From contig JAFUCD010000029.1 of assembly GCA_017459865.1 (NCBI GenBank), positions 62,001-126,000 of the forward strand: a stretch of 64,000 nucleotides of DNA. Direction: 5' to 3'. Within the stretch, counting starts at the first letter, position 1, and each line of letters starts with the position of its first letter. Below, one piece after another: positions 1 through 7,821 of the stretch. Both the position numbers and the translations under genes were made by a program. This DNA comes from Oscillospiraceae bacterium. GTDB taxonomy: Bacteria > Bacillota_A > Clostridia > Oscillospirales > Oscillospiraceae. The notes under the pieces are model-generated. The model worked only from the letters and a program-made list of their open reading frames with translations, was not told the DNA's origin and ran no database searches.

Positions 1-228
1 CAGCAGCGGCGCAAGGGTTCCGGAGTCCAGATGCACCCGTTTTCCGAGCTCGCCCTCCGTCATCCCGCCGTGCTCCCACAATACCATCATAACCAAATAT
101 TGCGTATAAGTCAAACGCAGTTTATCCAGCGGCTCCCTGTATTGCCGGACGACCTCCTTGGCACAGGCATACAGAGGAAAGCAGAGCTGATCTTCCAGCC
201 GCGGAGGCGCTTCCTGTGTTTGCATCAT
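1..228 (-). CDS. OhrR-like MarR-family regulator (3' part off window)
   Basis: The 76 visible N-terminal residues read as a MarR-family repressor of the OhrR type: an early CFPLY segment with one cysteine, then LTYTQYLVMMVLWEHG and the start of the winged helix (LGKRVHLDSGTLAPLL). In OhrR proteins the single N-terminal cysteine senses organic hydroperoxides, and CFxLY is its usual setting. The start is the first of two adjacent ATG codons, with AAGGAG about 13 bases upstream. The C-terminus and any downstream partner, such as an ohr peroxidase, lie outside the window. Another MarR subfamily is possible. Confidence 0.75.
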   Translation of the reverse strand, partial: MMQTQEAPPRLEDQLCFPLYACAKEVVRQYREPLDKLRLTYTQYLVMMVLWEHGGMTEGELGKRVHLDSGTLAPLL

Positions 229-250
229 AGTGAGATACCATCTCCTTCGG

Positions 251-288
251 AAAAGAGGCTGGCGCGCATCCTGCCGCGTCAGCCTCTT
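251..288 (-). terminator. Intrinsic terminator after the ferritin operon
   Basis: The arms AAGAGGCTG and CAGCCTCTT enclose a GC-rich loop, with a short T-run on the minus strand. It lies between the small ORF ending at 319 and the regulator starting at 228. Confidence 0.6.
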
Positions 289-318
289 TGTCTATGCATG
301 AAAGGTTGCTTCGATTTG

Positions 319-471
319 TCAGCTTCTTCTGTTCTTGACCCAGAAATGCCACTTCGGCGCGGGCGGTAAAGGCTCGCCCTTGATGACCGCCTTGATGACT
401 CTGCGGTGGGTGTACAGGCAACACAGCGTCAGCGCGCCGCAGGCGGCGCCGGCGACGGTCTTCTTGTTCAT
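319..471 (-). CDS. Small hypothetical protein (50 aa) behind the ferritin-like gene
   Basis: A 50-residue ORF starting MNKKTVAGAACGALTLCC, with a perfect GGAGG nine bases before the ATG. A longer in-frame ORF reaches back into the ferritin gene but has no better ribosome site, so the short form is chosen. The first 20 residues are hydrophobic and may form a membrane anchor. The tail is basic and proline-containing (KGEPLPPAPKWHFWVKNRRS). It begins 19 bases after the ferritin-like gene stops, so the two are probably co-transcribed. I do not recognise the family. Confidence 0.6.
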   Translation of the reverse strand: MNKKTVAGAACGALTLCCLYTHRRVIKAVIKGEPLPPAPKWHFWVKNRRS

Positions 472-490
472 GGGATAACGCCTCCGATCC

Positions 491-946
491 TTACAGCTGC
501 CGGATGAGCCAGTTCTGCACGCCGATGCACGCGATGAGATCGAGCTGCTGCTCGCCCCAGTACATGTCCTCTTCCTCATCCTGATAATACTTCTTCAGGA
601 TATCAAAGGTGGTGTAGTCCGCGCGGGCCTCTTCGACCAGACCAGCGAGCCACGCGAGACCGTCTCTCGAAACCTGCAGATCGTACTTGACCCATTCAAC
701 GGGATCCTTGAGCACGGGGCCTGCCTTCTTGGCCTCAAGCTTCACCTCGCCGCCCAGATCGAGGATGCGGTCGATGCACTGCTGCACATAGCCGCGCTCC
801 TCCTCGGCGTGCTCGGCATACTTGTCCGCGAGCTTCGTGAAGCCCTCAGACGCGAACACGCGGGACTGGAGCTGATGGCCGTCCGCCTGCTGGGCGAGAT
901 CGGTGACGATGATCTGCAGACCTTCCAGAATCTTTTCCTTCGACAT
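491..946 (-). CDS. Ferritin-like / bacterioferritin-type diiron protein
   Basis: This 151-residue, nearly all-helical protein fits the ferritin-like four-helix bundle. It has an early acidic helix (KYAEHAEEERGYVQQ) and a late one (YYQDEEEDMYWGEQQLDLI), each with the Glu/His spacing expected for a diiron site. The C-terminus IACIGVQNWLIRQL resembles the end of bacterioferritin-like proteins. The family stores iron or detoxifies peroxide. The start has a GGAGG-like site, and a good promoter lies 65-90 bases upstream. Proximity to an OhrR-like regulator suggests a peroxide or iron stress locus. It could also be a rubrerythrin-like DUF protein. Confidence 0.75.
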   Translation of the reverse strand: MSKEKILEGLQIIVTDLAQQADGHQLQSRVFASEGFTKLADKYAEHAEEERGYVQQCIDRILDLGGEVKLEAKKAGPVLKDPVEWVKYDLQVSRDGLAWLAGLVEEARADYTTFDILKKYYQDEEEDMYWGEQQLDLIACIGVQNWLIRQL

Positions 947-973
947 GGTGATGACCTCCGTTTACATATTTTC

Positions 974-1039
974 AGTTGTGCGCGTTCTAGTTGTGCGCAA
1001 TCTTTATTTTGATTATACTGAAATTCGGATGCCAATCAA
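974..1039 (-). promoter_or_regulatory. Promoter and tandem repeat upstream of the ferritin-like gene
   Basis: On the minus strand, TTGATT (1034-1039), 16 bases, then TATAAT (1012-1017) form a strong sigma-A type promoter. Just downstream, the 10-mer AGTTGTGCGC occurs twice in direct orientation (974-983 and 989-998 on the plus strand), 15 bases apart. This placement suits a repressor operator. Confidence 0.6.
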
Positions 1040-1045
1040 TTCAGA

Positions 1046-1086
1046 ATCCGGGCCAAATCTCTCATTGTGAGACATTCAGCCCGGAT
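1046..1086 (-). terminator. Hairpin downstream of the TetR gene
   Basis: The outer arms ATCCGGGC and GCCCGGAT enclose a second small stem (TCTCA-TTG-TGAGA). It sits between the end of the TetR gene at 1103 and the ferritin promoter. There is no clear T-run, so termination is not certain. Confidence 0.4.
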
Positions 1087-1102
1087 CCTCTCATTTTTCG
1101 TA

Positions 1103-1675
1103 TCAATACAGGTATTGCCGCAGCGCCTCCGGCAGGGCCAATTCATAGACCTCCGCCAATCGCTCCGGGCTCGCCTCGTATCGCCCGACGATCCACTCAC
1201 ACGTCAGCTGGACCGTGCCGAATACATAGAGGCGGATCAGCATTTCGGTTTTTTCGTCCGTCTCCGACACCTCTGCGGATCTTCGCACCGCCTGCCGCAG
1301 ACTTTGGTAATTGATCTCCGTCATATTCCGCACGAATGCGTCATAGCCGGTGGTATGCAGCAGGAGATTTGCCAGATACTCCTTATGCGCGGAATAATAG
1401 CGAGCCGCGTCGATCAGCGTCTGCCTCCACGAGGTCTCGTCATAGGCGATCTGCTCCATGATCCGCTCCAGATCCCGGCTGTACGCCCAGGCAATCAGAT
1501 CGTATTTATCCCGGAACTGCCGATAGAACGTGGCGGAGGAATAGCCGCAGTTGTCCGTGATGTCCCTGATCGTGATCTTGTCGATGGCTTTTGTTTCCGC
1601 GAGCTCGCGGAACGATTCGGCAAGGAGCTCTTTGGCTGTTTTTCTCTTCACAGTTCCGATCCACTTCCCTCTCAT
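1103..1675 (-). CDS. TetR/AcrR-family transcriptional regulator
   Basis: A 190-residue one-domain regulator. The N-terminal helix-turn-helix is clear (DKITIRDITDNCGYSSATFYRQFRDKYDLI in outline), followed by a variable helical ligand-binding domain with a C-terminal part like the TetR_C_7/DhaS group. The start is uncertain: the ATG at 1675 has a weak site, and a GTG about 8 codons inside (VKRKTAKELL) has GGA upstream. The gene lies downstream of, and in the same direction as, the methyltransferase and membrane-protein genes, with a 150-base gap. It may regulate them through the palindrome at 3202-3217. The ligand is unknown. Confidence 0.85.
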   Translation of the reverse strand: MRGKWIGTVKRKTAKELLAESFRELAETKAIDKITIRDITDNCGYSSATFYRQFRDKYDLIAWAYSRDLERIMEQIAYDETSWRQTLIDAARYYSAHKEYLANLLLHTTGYDAFVRNMTEINYQSLRQAVRRSAEVSETDEKTEMLIRLYVFGTVQLTCEWIVGRYEASPERLAEVYELALPEALRQYLY

Positions 1676-1825
1676 CTGATTCCGTCAAAACGATAAAATG
1701 TTGTTATTATTTCAAACACTTCTGATCCCATATTTTACGCTGTTTCATCGCATATCGCAACAGGTCATATCGCTCAAAAACAGATTCAAGCAGATCACGC
1801 GGCGCGTTCTGTGCCCGCTTGCCGC

Positions 1826-2668
1826 TCAGTCTTCCGTCTCCCGGAAGCGTACCTCGATGATTTTGACCATCCCGAGGCGTATGCCCATCGACAGGATCAG
1901 CTTCCACTTTGTCGGGATCTCTTTGCTCTTTTTGACATAGTCCGGCAGCGGGTGCTCAATGACCTCCGAAAAGACGCTGCCCCATGACGCGAACAGCTTC
2001 TGTGCGTTTTCGATCGGAAAATGGATCTCCGTGCCGTTGCCCGTTTTCCGCACGATTTTGTTGGATTTCTTCACGCCCTGCTCGTTTTCACCGTCGAAGC
2101 AGATCCCGCCGCCCGGAAAAGCATTGGCAAGCGCGAGGAAAAACCGCTGCATCTGCTCGGTGTGGAAATACATGAGCACGCCGCCGGAAATGACGAAGAC
2201 CCCCTCGCTGACGTTCGCGTTATATGGCGCCTGACGGATGCGATCCATCCATGTGAAGTCCATCAGATCAGCGCCGAGGTTCCACTCCCGCTCCCGGCAC
2301 GAAACGATCTTTTCCCGCGCCTCGATCACATCCGGCAGATCCAAATTGATGAACCTGCACGTCCCGTTGTCGATCTCCTCAAAGGACAGATCGAGACCAC
2401 AGCCGAGATTGATGATTGCGGCATAGGGATGCTCCGCCAGATACGCCTTTGCGGCGTCCTGCAGCATCCTCGCGCGCAGTCCCCAGGTCACCATGTTCAG
2501 CTCCGAGCCCTCCGCTTTGCTGAAATCATAGTCCACCCGCTGCGCCGTCTCCTTTGCCGCGCGGTTGGGAAGCGTGTTCGGGAAATGGTCCTCGCAGTAG
2601 ACTCTGCCGTTGAGCGGCAGCATGAGCGTTTCCTGTACCGTTCCTGGTTCGACCTTAAACTTTTCCAT
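1826..2668 (-). CDS. LCMT/PPM1-family class I SAM-dependent methyltransferase
   Basis: A 280-residue protein of the leucine carboxyl methyltransferase-like family (polyketide-type O-methyltransferases in bacteria). Visible features are the SAM motif INLGCGLDLSFEEI, then FINLDLPDV for the ribose-binding acid, and ISGGVLMYF in the catalytic half. The chosen ATG (MEKFKVEP) has GGGAG about ten bases upstream. A start 13 codons earlier has no ribosome site. It follows the small membrane protein gene closely and is probably in its operon. The substrate cannot be read from the sequence. Confidence 0.8.
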   Translation of the reverse strand: MEKFKVEPGTVQETLMLPLNGRVYCEDHFPNTLPNRAAKETAQRVDYDFSKAEGSELNMVTWGLRARMLQDAAKAYLAEHPYAAIINLGCGLDLSFEEIDNGTCRFINLDLPDVIEAREKIVSCREREWNLGADLMDFTWMDRIRQAPYNANVSEGVFVISGGVLMYFHTEQMQRFFLALANAFPGGGICFDGENEQGVKKSNKIVRKTGNGTEIHFPIENAQKLFASWGSVFSEVIEHPLPDYVKKSKEIPTKWKLILSMGIRLGMVKIIEVRFRETED

Positions 2669-2699
2669 GTGTGCTTTCTCCCTTCGAGTTACCGGTCTT

Positions 2700-3098
2700 T
2701 CATGCATCTGTCTTTTGATAGCCGTGATAGAGAAGCCCCGCGAATACGCCGCAGAGGACTGCGCCGAGAAGCATCAGCCAGCCGCATTGGTGCGTGACAA
2801 GCCCGATCGCGGCGACGACCGCGCCGAGGATTCCGCCCAGCGTCAAAGCGCCGAAGCCCAGCAGAAGACGCTTGCGCGGAAGGATCCGATCCAGCTTGGC
2901 AATGCGCTCGCTGATCAGCTCCGCGATCCCCACCAGCATCAGCACCGCCGGAACGACCGACACAGCGGCAAACAGCCCGAGCCCCTGACGCAGCAGTTGA
3001 ACGACGCGCACGAGATATACGATCCAGCCGACATTTCCCGGGACATCATACGCATACCATCTGGCGTCTGAGATCTTCGTTTCATACCGTTCGTTCAT
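2700..3098 (-). CDS. Small integral membrane protein (132 aa)
   Basis: Three to four hydrophobic segments are visible: GLFAAVSVVPAVLMLVGIAEL, LLLGFGALTLGGILGAVVAAIGLV and WLMLLGAVLCGVFAGLL. The N-terminal 30 residues are polar. GGAGG lies six bases before the ATG. It ends 31 bases upstream of the methyltransferase start, which suggests co-transcription. I do not recognise the family. Confidence 0.7.
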   Translation of the reverse strand: MNERYETKISDARWYAYDVPGNVGWIVYLVRVVQLLRQGLGLFAAVSVVPAVLMLVGIAELISERIAKLDRILPRKRLLLGFGALTLGGILGAVVAAIGLVTHQCGWLMLLGAVLCGVFAGLLYHGYQKTDA

Positions 3099-3201
3099 TC
3101 CTGATCCTCCGTGAATGCCATACGCGTTGTCATATCATGGTCGAACTTCCAAGTTTGCTCGCATGAACGCGAATTCGTAATTACTCTGCAGACATGTATG
3201 T

Positions 3202-3227
3202 GTTAGCCGTTGCTAACGCCATTGTAG
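3202..3227 (-). promoter_or_regulatory. Palindrome next to a TACAAT -10 box
   Basis: GTTAGC-CGTT-GCTAAC (3202-3217) lies just downstream of a minus-strand TACAAT (3222-3227) that would serve the membrane-protein/methyltransferase operon. The position suits a repressor site, possibly for the downstream TetR protein. No good -35 is visible. Confidence 0.45.
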
Positions 3228-3261
3228 CATAGACTCTTAAAAAAAGAAAGCACAGAATGGA

Positions 3262-3298
3262 CAAAAACAACGCATGCGGAAGCGATCCCGCATGCGTT
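3262..3298 (-). terminator. Terminator after the Fe-S aldo/keto reductase operon
   Basis: An 11-bp stem AACGCATGCGG / CCGCATGCGTT with an 8-base loop is followed on the minus strand by TTGTTTTTG. Confidence 0.75.
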
Positions 3299-3313
3299 AT
3301 TTATCGTTGGCGA

Positions 3314-4441
3314 TCATCCCTCAAATTCCTGCGCTACCTGCTCCAGCAGCTTGCGGATCGGCAGGTGCTGGGGACAGATCCTCTCGCATTTTCCGCATTT
3401 AAGACAGTCAGACGCCTTGCCGTGATCGCGGGTCAGGATGTTTTTATAGTAATAGTCCTGATTCCAGCTGTGGAAGGTGGTCTTCAGATTGTAGCAGGAA
3501 AACAACTCCGGGATCTGGATCTGCTTTGGGCAGTCGTTGTCCAGTACGCAGTAGCGACACGCCGTGCAGGGGATCATCTGCAGCGAAGAGAACACCTCCC
3601 GCACGCGGTCGATCGCATCCAGTTCCGCTGCGTTCAGCGGCTGCGGCTCCGCCATGAAACCAACGTTCTCCCGCAGCTGCTCCAAGGTAGACATGCCGGA
3701 AAGCACCATCATCATGTTCTCGAAGCCCGCCGCGAAGCGCAGCGCGTAGCTGGCGTTGCTGCCGCCGTGGAGGGCGTCGAACGCCTTCTGCGCCTCCTCC
3801 GGAAGATTGACGAGACTGCCGCCCTTGACCGGTTCCATGACGATCACAGGCTTGCCGTGCCTTGCCGCCGTCTCATAGACCTTGCGGCTCTCAACGGACG
3901 GATCCTCGTAATCGAGGTAATTGAACTGGATCTGCACCGCCTCGATCTGCGGGTATTCCGTGAGGATGCGGTCGAGCACGTCCGCCTTGTCATGGAAGGA
4001 GATCCCGACATGCCGCACCTTTCCCTCGGCCTTGAGCTGAAAGGCGATCTCATAGGCATGACATTGCTTATATTTCTCAAAGATTGCGCCGTCCTGCGCG
4101 TGCATCAGATAAAAATCGAAGTAGTCCACGCCGCACGCCTGCAGCTGCTGTTCAAACAGCGGGCGGATCTGATCCTCACGGGTGAAGAAATGCGTCGAGA
4201 GCTTATTGGTCAGAATGTATCGGTCTCGCGGATAGCGGCTTGTGAGTGCCTCGCGCAGCGCAGTCTCGCTTTTGCCGCCGAGATAGCCGTGCGCCGTGTC
4301 AAAATAGTTGAGGCCGGAGGCGAGAAAGGCGTCCACCATCTCGCAAAAACGCTTGTGATCCACCTCGCCATCCTGCATCGGCAGACGCATGCAGCCAAAG
4401 CCGAATTTTCCGTGGATCTCGGGAAAGAATTTATTGGTCAT
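3314..4441 (-). CDS. Aldo/keto reductase with C-terminal 4Fe-4S motifs
   Basis: A 375-residue protein. The (beta/alpha)8 AKR domain has the catalytic Asp/Tyr (YFDTAHGYLGG), Lys (LTNKLST) and the late VGISFH. The C-terminal 90 residues carry two cysteine clusters, CTACRYCVLDNDCPK and CLKCGKCERICPQ, typical of clostridial ferredoxin-like AKRs. The start at the second ATG is preferred because GGAG lies eight bases before it, whereas the first ATG is only two bases from that site. It follows the flavodoxin gene by about 36 bases. Together they suggest an electron-transfer pair reducing an unknown carbonyl or similar substrate. Confidence 0.9.
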   Translation of the reverse strand: MTNKFFPEIHGKFGFGCMRLPMQDGEVDHKRFCEMVDAFLASGLNYFDTAHGYLGGKSETALREALTSRYPRDRYILTNKLSTHFFTREDQIRPLFEQQLQACGVDYFDFYLMHAQDGAIFEKYKQCHAYEIAFQLKAEGKVRHVGISFHDKADVLDRILTEYPQIEAVQIQFNYLDYEDPSVESRKVYETAARHGKPVIVMEPVKGGSLVNLPEEAQKAFDALHGGSNASYALRFAAGFENMMMVLSGMSTLEQLRENVGFMAEPQPLNAAELDAIDRVREVFSSLQMIPCTACRYCVLDNDCPKQIQIPELFSCYNLKTTFHSWNQDYYYKNILTRDHGKASDCLKCGKCERICPQHLPIRKLLEQVAQEFEG

Positions 4442-4477
4442 GAGCATCTCTCCTGTTCGTTTTCTGCCGCTCGTCCA

Positions 4478-4993
4478 TCAGACGCTCTTTTTCGCCCACG
4501 CGGCAACCTTCGCCTCGGACTGTGCAGCCTCCGCGCCGTGGATGGCAATGCCCTTGCCCACGGCCGCACCCTTGCAGATCTGGCGGAGCGTCTTTTCGCT
4601 GCTGCCCTGTCCGCTGCCCTCGTGCGTCATGACGGCGAAGACCTTCTTGCCGGTGAAGTCCAGCCGCTCCAGCTGCGTGAGCACCGCCATCGGGAACGTG
4701 CCCCACCAGCAGGGACCGCAGACGAAAACGTTGTCGTATTCGCTGATATCATCAAGATAACGCTTCAGCTCCGGGCGCGCCTTCTTGCGCAGCTCGTCCT
4801 GTGCGACCTCGGTGGTCTGCATATAGTCGACGGGGTAATCCTTGACGGTCTCGATCTGGAACAGGTCGCCGCCAACGGCCTTCTGTATGAACTCCGCCAC
4901 GATCTCGGTGTTGCCCTTTTTCAGCTCCTTGACGCTGCCGTTGACGTAGTTCTGGCCCTTGCGGGAATAGTAGATGATGAGATTCTTTGCCAT
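4478..4993 (-). CDS. Flavodoxin-family protein
   Basis: A 171-residue flavodoxin fold. The FMN phosphate loop is seen as YYSRKGQNY near the N-terminus, and the isoalloxazine-flanking loop as VFVCGPCWWGTFP. The last third has FAVMTHEGSGQGSS, typical of the DUF/flavodoxin_4 group. GGAGG lies eight bases before the chosen ATG (MAKNLIIYYS). It is the middle gene of an operon with a broken CMD gene upstream and an Fe-S aldo/keto reductase downstream. It probably carries low-potential electrons to the reductase. Confidence 0.88.
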   Translation of the reverse strand: MAKNLIIYYSRKGQNYVNGSVKELKKGNTEIVAEFIQKAVGGDLFQIETVKDYPVDYMQTTEVAQDELRKKARPELKRYLDDISEYDNVFVCGPCWWGTFPMAVLTQLERLDFTGKKVFAVMTHEGSGQGSSEKTLRQICKGAAVGKGIAIHGAEAAQSEAKVAAWAKKSV

Positions 4994-5007
4994 ATTCCTT
5001 TCCTCCA

Positions 5008-5229
5008 TTATTCAAACTGTTTTGCCGCGTTGTTGACGCAGGTATGCGCGTTGAGACTTCTCGGATAGCCGATGTACGGCAGGCATTGGGAGACGACCGC
5101 AATCAAAAAAGACTTGTTGTCCAGACCGACGCCCGGCGTGTTGTTGATCTCGCCGAAGGCGAAGTTATCGTATCGCTCGATAAATTCCGGGTCGGTCTCC
5201 GAAGACGAAGAAACATAGACTGGAAACAT
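5008..5229 (-). pseudogene. Internally deleted carboxymuconolactone-decarboxylase (CMD) remnant
   Basis: A 73-residue ORF that joins two distant parts of a CMD-family protein. Residues 12-46 (DPEFIERYDNFAFGE, then GLDNKSFLIAVV) match the N-terminal part of the AhpD-like domain. Residues 49-63 (CLPYIGYPRSLNAHT) match the far C-terminal helix, where LPYIGYPRTLNAL is usual. The central helices are missing, and there is no ribosome site at the ATG. It reads as a deletion derivative at the head of the flavodoxin-aldo/keto reductase operon. Expression of a short product cannot be excluded. Confidence 0.65.
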
Positions 5230-5300
5230 TTTCTCATGATAGGCTGTGGAAAATTACGATTTTGCCACAGCACTTTGCTCCTCTATTTGTTTCTGACACC

Positions 5301-5329
5301 AGTATATATAAGAATGCTCTGAGAATCAA
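5301..5329 (-). promoter_or_regulatory. Promoter of the CMD remnant-flavodoxin-AKR operon
   Basis: On the minus strand, TTGATT (5324-5329), 17 bases, then TATACT (5301-5306). It lies 72 bases upstream of the CMD remnant. The rest of 5230-5472 shows no convincing gene. Confidence 0.6.
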
Positions 5330-5472
5330 TTCAAATTTCGCAGCATTTTTGATTACTATAACTTATCTGAAACGTCAAAACAAACGTATTGGGCCGGAAA
5401 AACGTAACTGATATCCTACAACCAGGAAGCAAATGTCGATCGATATAGACAGTCGATCAAGAATTGCCTGCA

Positions 5473-5510
5473 AAAAACGACGCCCGACCGAGCGGTCGAG
5501 CGTCGTTTTT
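5473..5510. terminator. Bidirectional terminator, copy 1 of a repeated hairpin
   Basis: The arms AAAAACGACGC and GCGTCGTTTTT enclose an inner stem (CGACCG/CGGTCG) and give a T-run on both strands. It follows the PLP enzyme gene on the minus strand. A near-identical hairpin lies at 7822-7857. Confidence 0.8.
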
Positions 5511-5536
5511 AAAAGGTCATGCGGTTTATCACCGTG

Positions 5537-6712
5537 TCACAGGCCGGCGGCCTCCATGGCCTGCCGGAGATCAGCGATGACATCGGCTGCGTCCTCCAGC
5601 CCGATGCTGAAGCGGAAAAAGCCTTCGCGGTAGATTTCCGGGTAGTGCGGCAGCTTGTCGCTGGTCTTGTCATAGTAGACGATGAGACTCTCCACATCGC
5701 CGAGGGAGACGGCGTGGGTCACGAGCGTGAGCGCGTTCAAAAACTTCTGGTGTGTCGACTCGTCGCCCAGGATGTCAAACGCGATCATGCCGGAATACCG
5801 CCCGTTCATGTACCGCTTCGCCAAATCATGCTGCGGATGGCTCTCCAGTCCGGGATACCACACGAAGCGCACGGCGGGACAGGCCTCCAGCCAGCGGGCG
5901 ACGGCAAGCGCAGTTTCGCTGTGCTGACGCATGCGCACCGGCGCCGTGACAAGACCGCGGGCAACCAGCCACGCGTTGAAGGGACTCAGGATGCCGCCAT
6001 AGTTCACCATGGCGAGCTCCTTGACCTCATCGATCAGCGCTTTGGCGCCCAGCACACAGCCGCCCAGAGAGTCGCCGTGTCCGTTGATGTATTTCGTCAT
6101 GCTGTGGATCTCCAGATCCGCGCCGTGACGCAGCGGGTACAGACAGATCGGGCCGGCGAAGGTAGCGTCCACGCTCATGCGCGCCCCGGCGGCATGAGCG
6201 ATCTCGGCAATAGCGTCCAGATCGCTGATGCCGGTGGTGGGGTTGCCCGGCGTCTCGACATGGATCAGCTTCGTGTTCGGGCGCACGGCGGCGCGGACCG
6301 CCTCGGTGTCGGTGGTGTCGAGCAGCGTGACCTCGATGTTGTACTTCTCCGGCAAGTACTTGCGGAAAAGGAGATTCGTGGCGCTGTAGCAGACCTCGGA
6401 GACGATGGCGTGATCGCCGGAGTTCAGGAACGTGGTGAACACCGCGGACAGCGCCGCCACGCCGCTTGCAAAAACAGCGCAGTCCTCCGCGCCGGTCATG
6501 GCGCAGAGCTTGTCCTGCAGGACCATCTGGTTGACATTGCGGTTGCGCTGGTAGATGTTGCTGTTCGTGCCGCTCCAATCCACGGGCGTGCCGTCCGTAG
6601 GGATGCGGTAGTTGGAGGTCATGTAGATGGGCTCGTTGATGGCGCCGAAGGCGTCGTCCTTCCGTGCGCCGCCGTGGACGGCGACGGTGGTATCGTGGAG
6701 ATTCTGATGCAT
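5537..6712 (-). CDS. Trans-sulfuration family PLP enzyme (Cys/Met metabolism)
   Basis: A 391-residue fold-type I PLP enzyme of the cystathionine gamma-synthase/methionine gamma-lyase family. Visible are FASGVAALSAVF for phosphate binding, VETPGNPTTGISDL, the aspartate in VDATFAGP, and the lysine that binds PLP in HSMTKYINGHGD. The length is normal for the family. The start has AGGAGG about seven bases upstream. It is divergent from a LysR gene with 165 bases between them, the classic arrangement for LysR control. Sequence alone does not separate a gamma-lyase from a synthase or O-acetylhomoserine sulfhydrylase. Confidence 0.9.
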   Translation of the reverse strand: MHQNLHDTTVAVHGGARKDDAFGAINEPIYMTSNYRIPTDGTPVDWSGTNSNIYQRNRNVNQMVLQDKLCAMTGAEDCAVFASGVAALSAVFTTFLNSGDHAIVSEVCYSATNLLFRKYLPEKYNIEVTLLDTTDTEAVRAAVRPNTKLIHVETPGNPTTGISDLDAIAEIAHAAGARMSVDATFAGPICLYPLRHGADLEIHSMTKYINGHGDSLGGCVLGAKALIDEVKELAMVNYGGILSPFNAWLVARGLVTAPVRMRQHSETALAVARWLEACPAVRFVWYPGLESHPQHDLAKRYMNGRYSGMIAFDILGDESTHQKFLNALTLVTHAVSLGDVESLIVYYDKTSDKLPHYPEIYREGFFRFSIGLEDAADVIADLRQAMEAAGL

Positions 6713-6776
6713 GGTGCTCCCTCCTGTATGGTTTGAAATGAAGTGTCTTTCCGGTTCTGCATACAGGATAGCACGG

Positions 6777-6833
6777 TTTTAACGATTTGAAAAACAAATA
6801 GCTTTGATGAAAATGATCGGTATTAACGATTGA
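6777..6833. promoter_or_regulatory. Repeated TTAACGATT element between the PLP enzyme and LysR genes
   Basis: The sequences TTTAACGATTTGA (6777-6789) and ATTAACGATTGA (6822-6833) are direct repeats about 45 bases apart in the divergent intergenic region. LysR proteins usually bind two sites in such a region. Confidence 0.45.
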
Positions 6834-6877
6834 TTTTTCGGCAGATCTGCGATACACTCCATGTGGGAGATGATCGC

Positions 6878-7783
6878 ATGGAGATCCGAAATCTGAAAAC
6901 CTTTCTGAAGGTGGCGGCGATGCAGAATTTCACCCGCGCCGCAAAGGCGTTGGGCTATTCTCAGTCCAACGTGAGCGCACAGATCGCGCAGCTGGAGGAG
7001 GAGATCGGCGCGCCGCTGTTCAACCGCATCGGGCGGCAGATCTCGCTGACCCAGTTCGGTGAGGCGCTGCTGCCGTATGCGCAGGAGCTGTGCGCCATCG
7101 CAGCCAAAATGGAAAACTTCATCGGGTCGGAGGAATTTCTCGCCGGGACGGTGCTCATCGGTCTCACAGATTCCATTTCGGAGCTGCTGCTGGAGGACGC
7201 GTTTCTGGCCTATCATCAGCGCTTTCCGCATGTGCAGCTGGAGATCTCGCTGGACACCACGGAGATGCTGCTGGAGCGACTGAGAAGAGGCGAGCTGGAC
7301 GCCGCCTGCGTGATCAGCGACCCGCTGCCGCCTACAGAGTGGGTGATCCGGGCGGAGCGCCCGGTCCCGATCGTCATCGCAGCAAACCCGGCGCTGCTTC
7401 TCTGCAACAAAGACGCGGTCGATTTTCAGGAGCTGTCCGAACAGAAGCTGGTGCTCATGGAAGCCGCCGCGCCCTACAGCCTGCAGTTTGAAAAAGCGCT
7501 TGCAAAGCGCCATCTGGAATGCAGCCCGGTGATCCGGCTCCAGAGCGCGCACACGGCGCTGCGCATGATCCAGCGAGAGCAGTTTGTGACCGTCCTGCCC
7601 CTGTATGCGGTGCGGGAAGCGGTCGTGGAGGGCAGCGTGAAGCTGCTGCGGGTCCCGGGCTGGGATCAGACGCAGGCAGTCCAGACGGTCCTGCATCGAA
7701 GCCGGGCGCTGACGCCGCAGATCATTGGGTTTTTGGAAGCGCTCGATCTGCTTCTGGCTCGGCTGCTGGAGGAAGACGGCTGA
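6878..7783 (+). CDS. LysR-family transcriptional regulator
   Basis: A 301-residue LysR protein. The winged HTH covers residues 1-60 (MEIRNLKTFLKVAAMQNFTRAAKALGYSQ in outline) and the type 2 periplasmic-binding-like effector domain follows from about residue 90. The start at 6878 is chosen because GGGAG lies eight bases upstream and it gives the canonical LysR N-terminus; an earlier in-frame ATG at 6830 adds an unrelated extension. It is divergent from the PLP enzyme gene and probably controls it. The inducer is unknown. Confidence 0.93.
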   Translation: MEIRNLKTFLKVAAMQNFTRAAKALGYSQSNVSAQIAQLEEEIGAPLFNRIGRQISLTQFGEALLPYAQELCAIAAKMENFIGSEEFLAGTVLIGLTDSISELLLEDAFLAYHQRFPHVQLEISLDTTEMLLERLRRGELDAACVISDPLPPTEWVIRAERPVPIVIAANPALLLCNKDAVDFQELSEQKLVLMEAAAPYSLQFEKALAKRHLECSPVIRLQSAHTALRMIQREQFVTVLPLYAVREAVVEGSVKLLRVPGWDQTQAVQTVLHRSRALTPQIIGFLEALDLLLARLLEEDG

Positions 7784-7821
7784 TACAAAGCTGAAACACA
7801 TTCCTTTCTTGCCATGGATAT

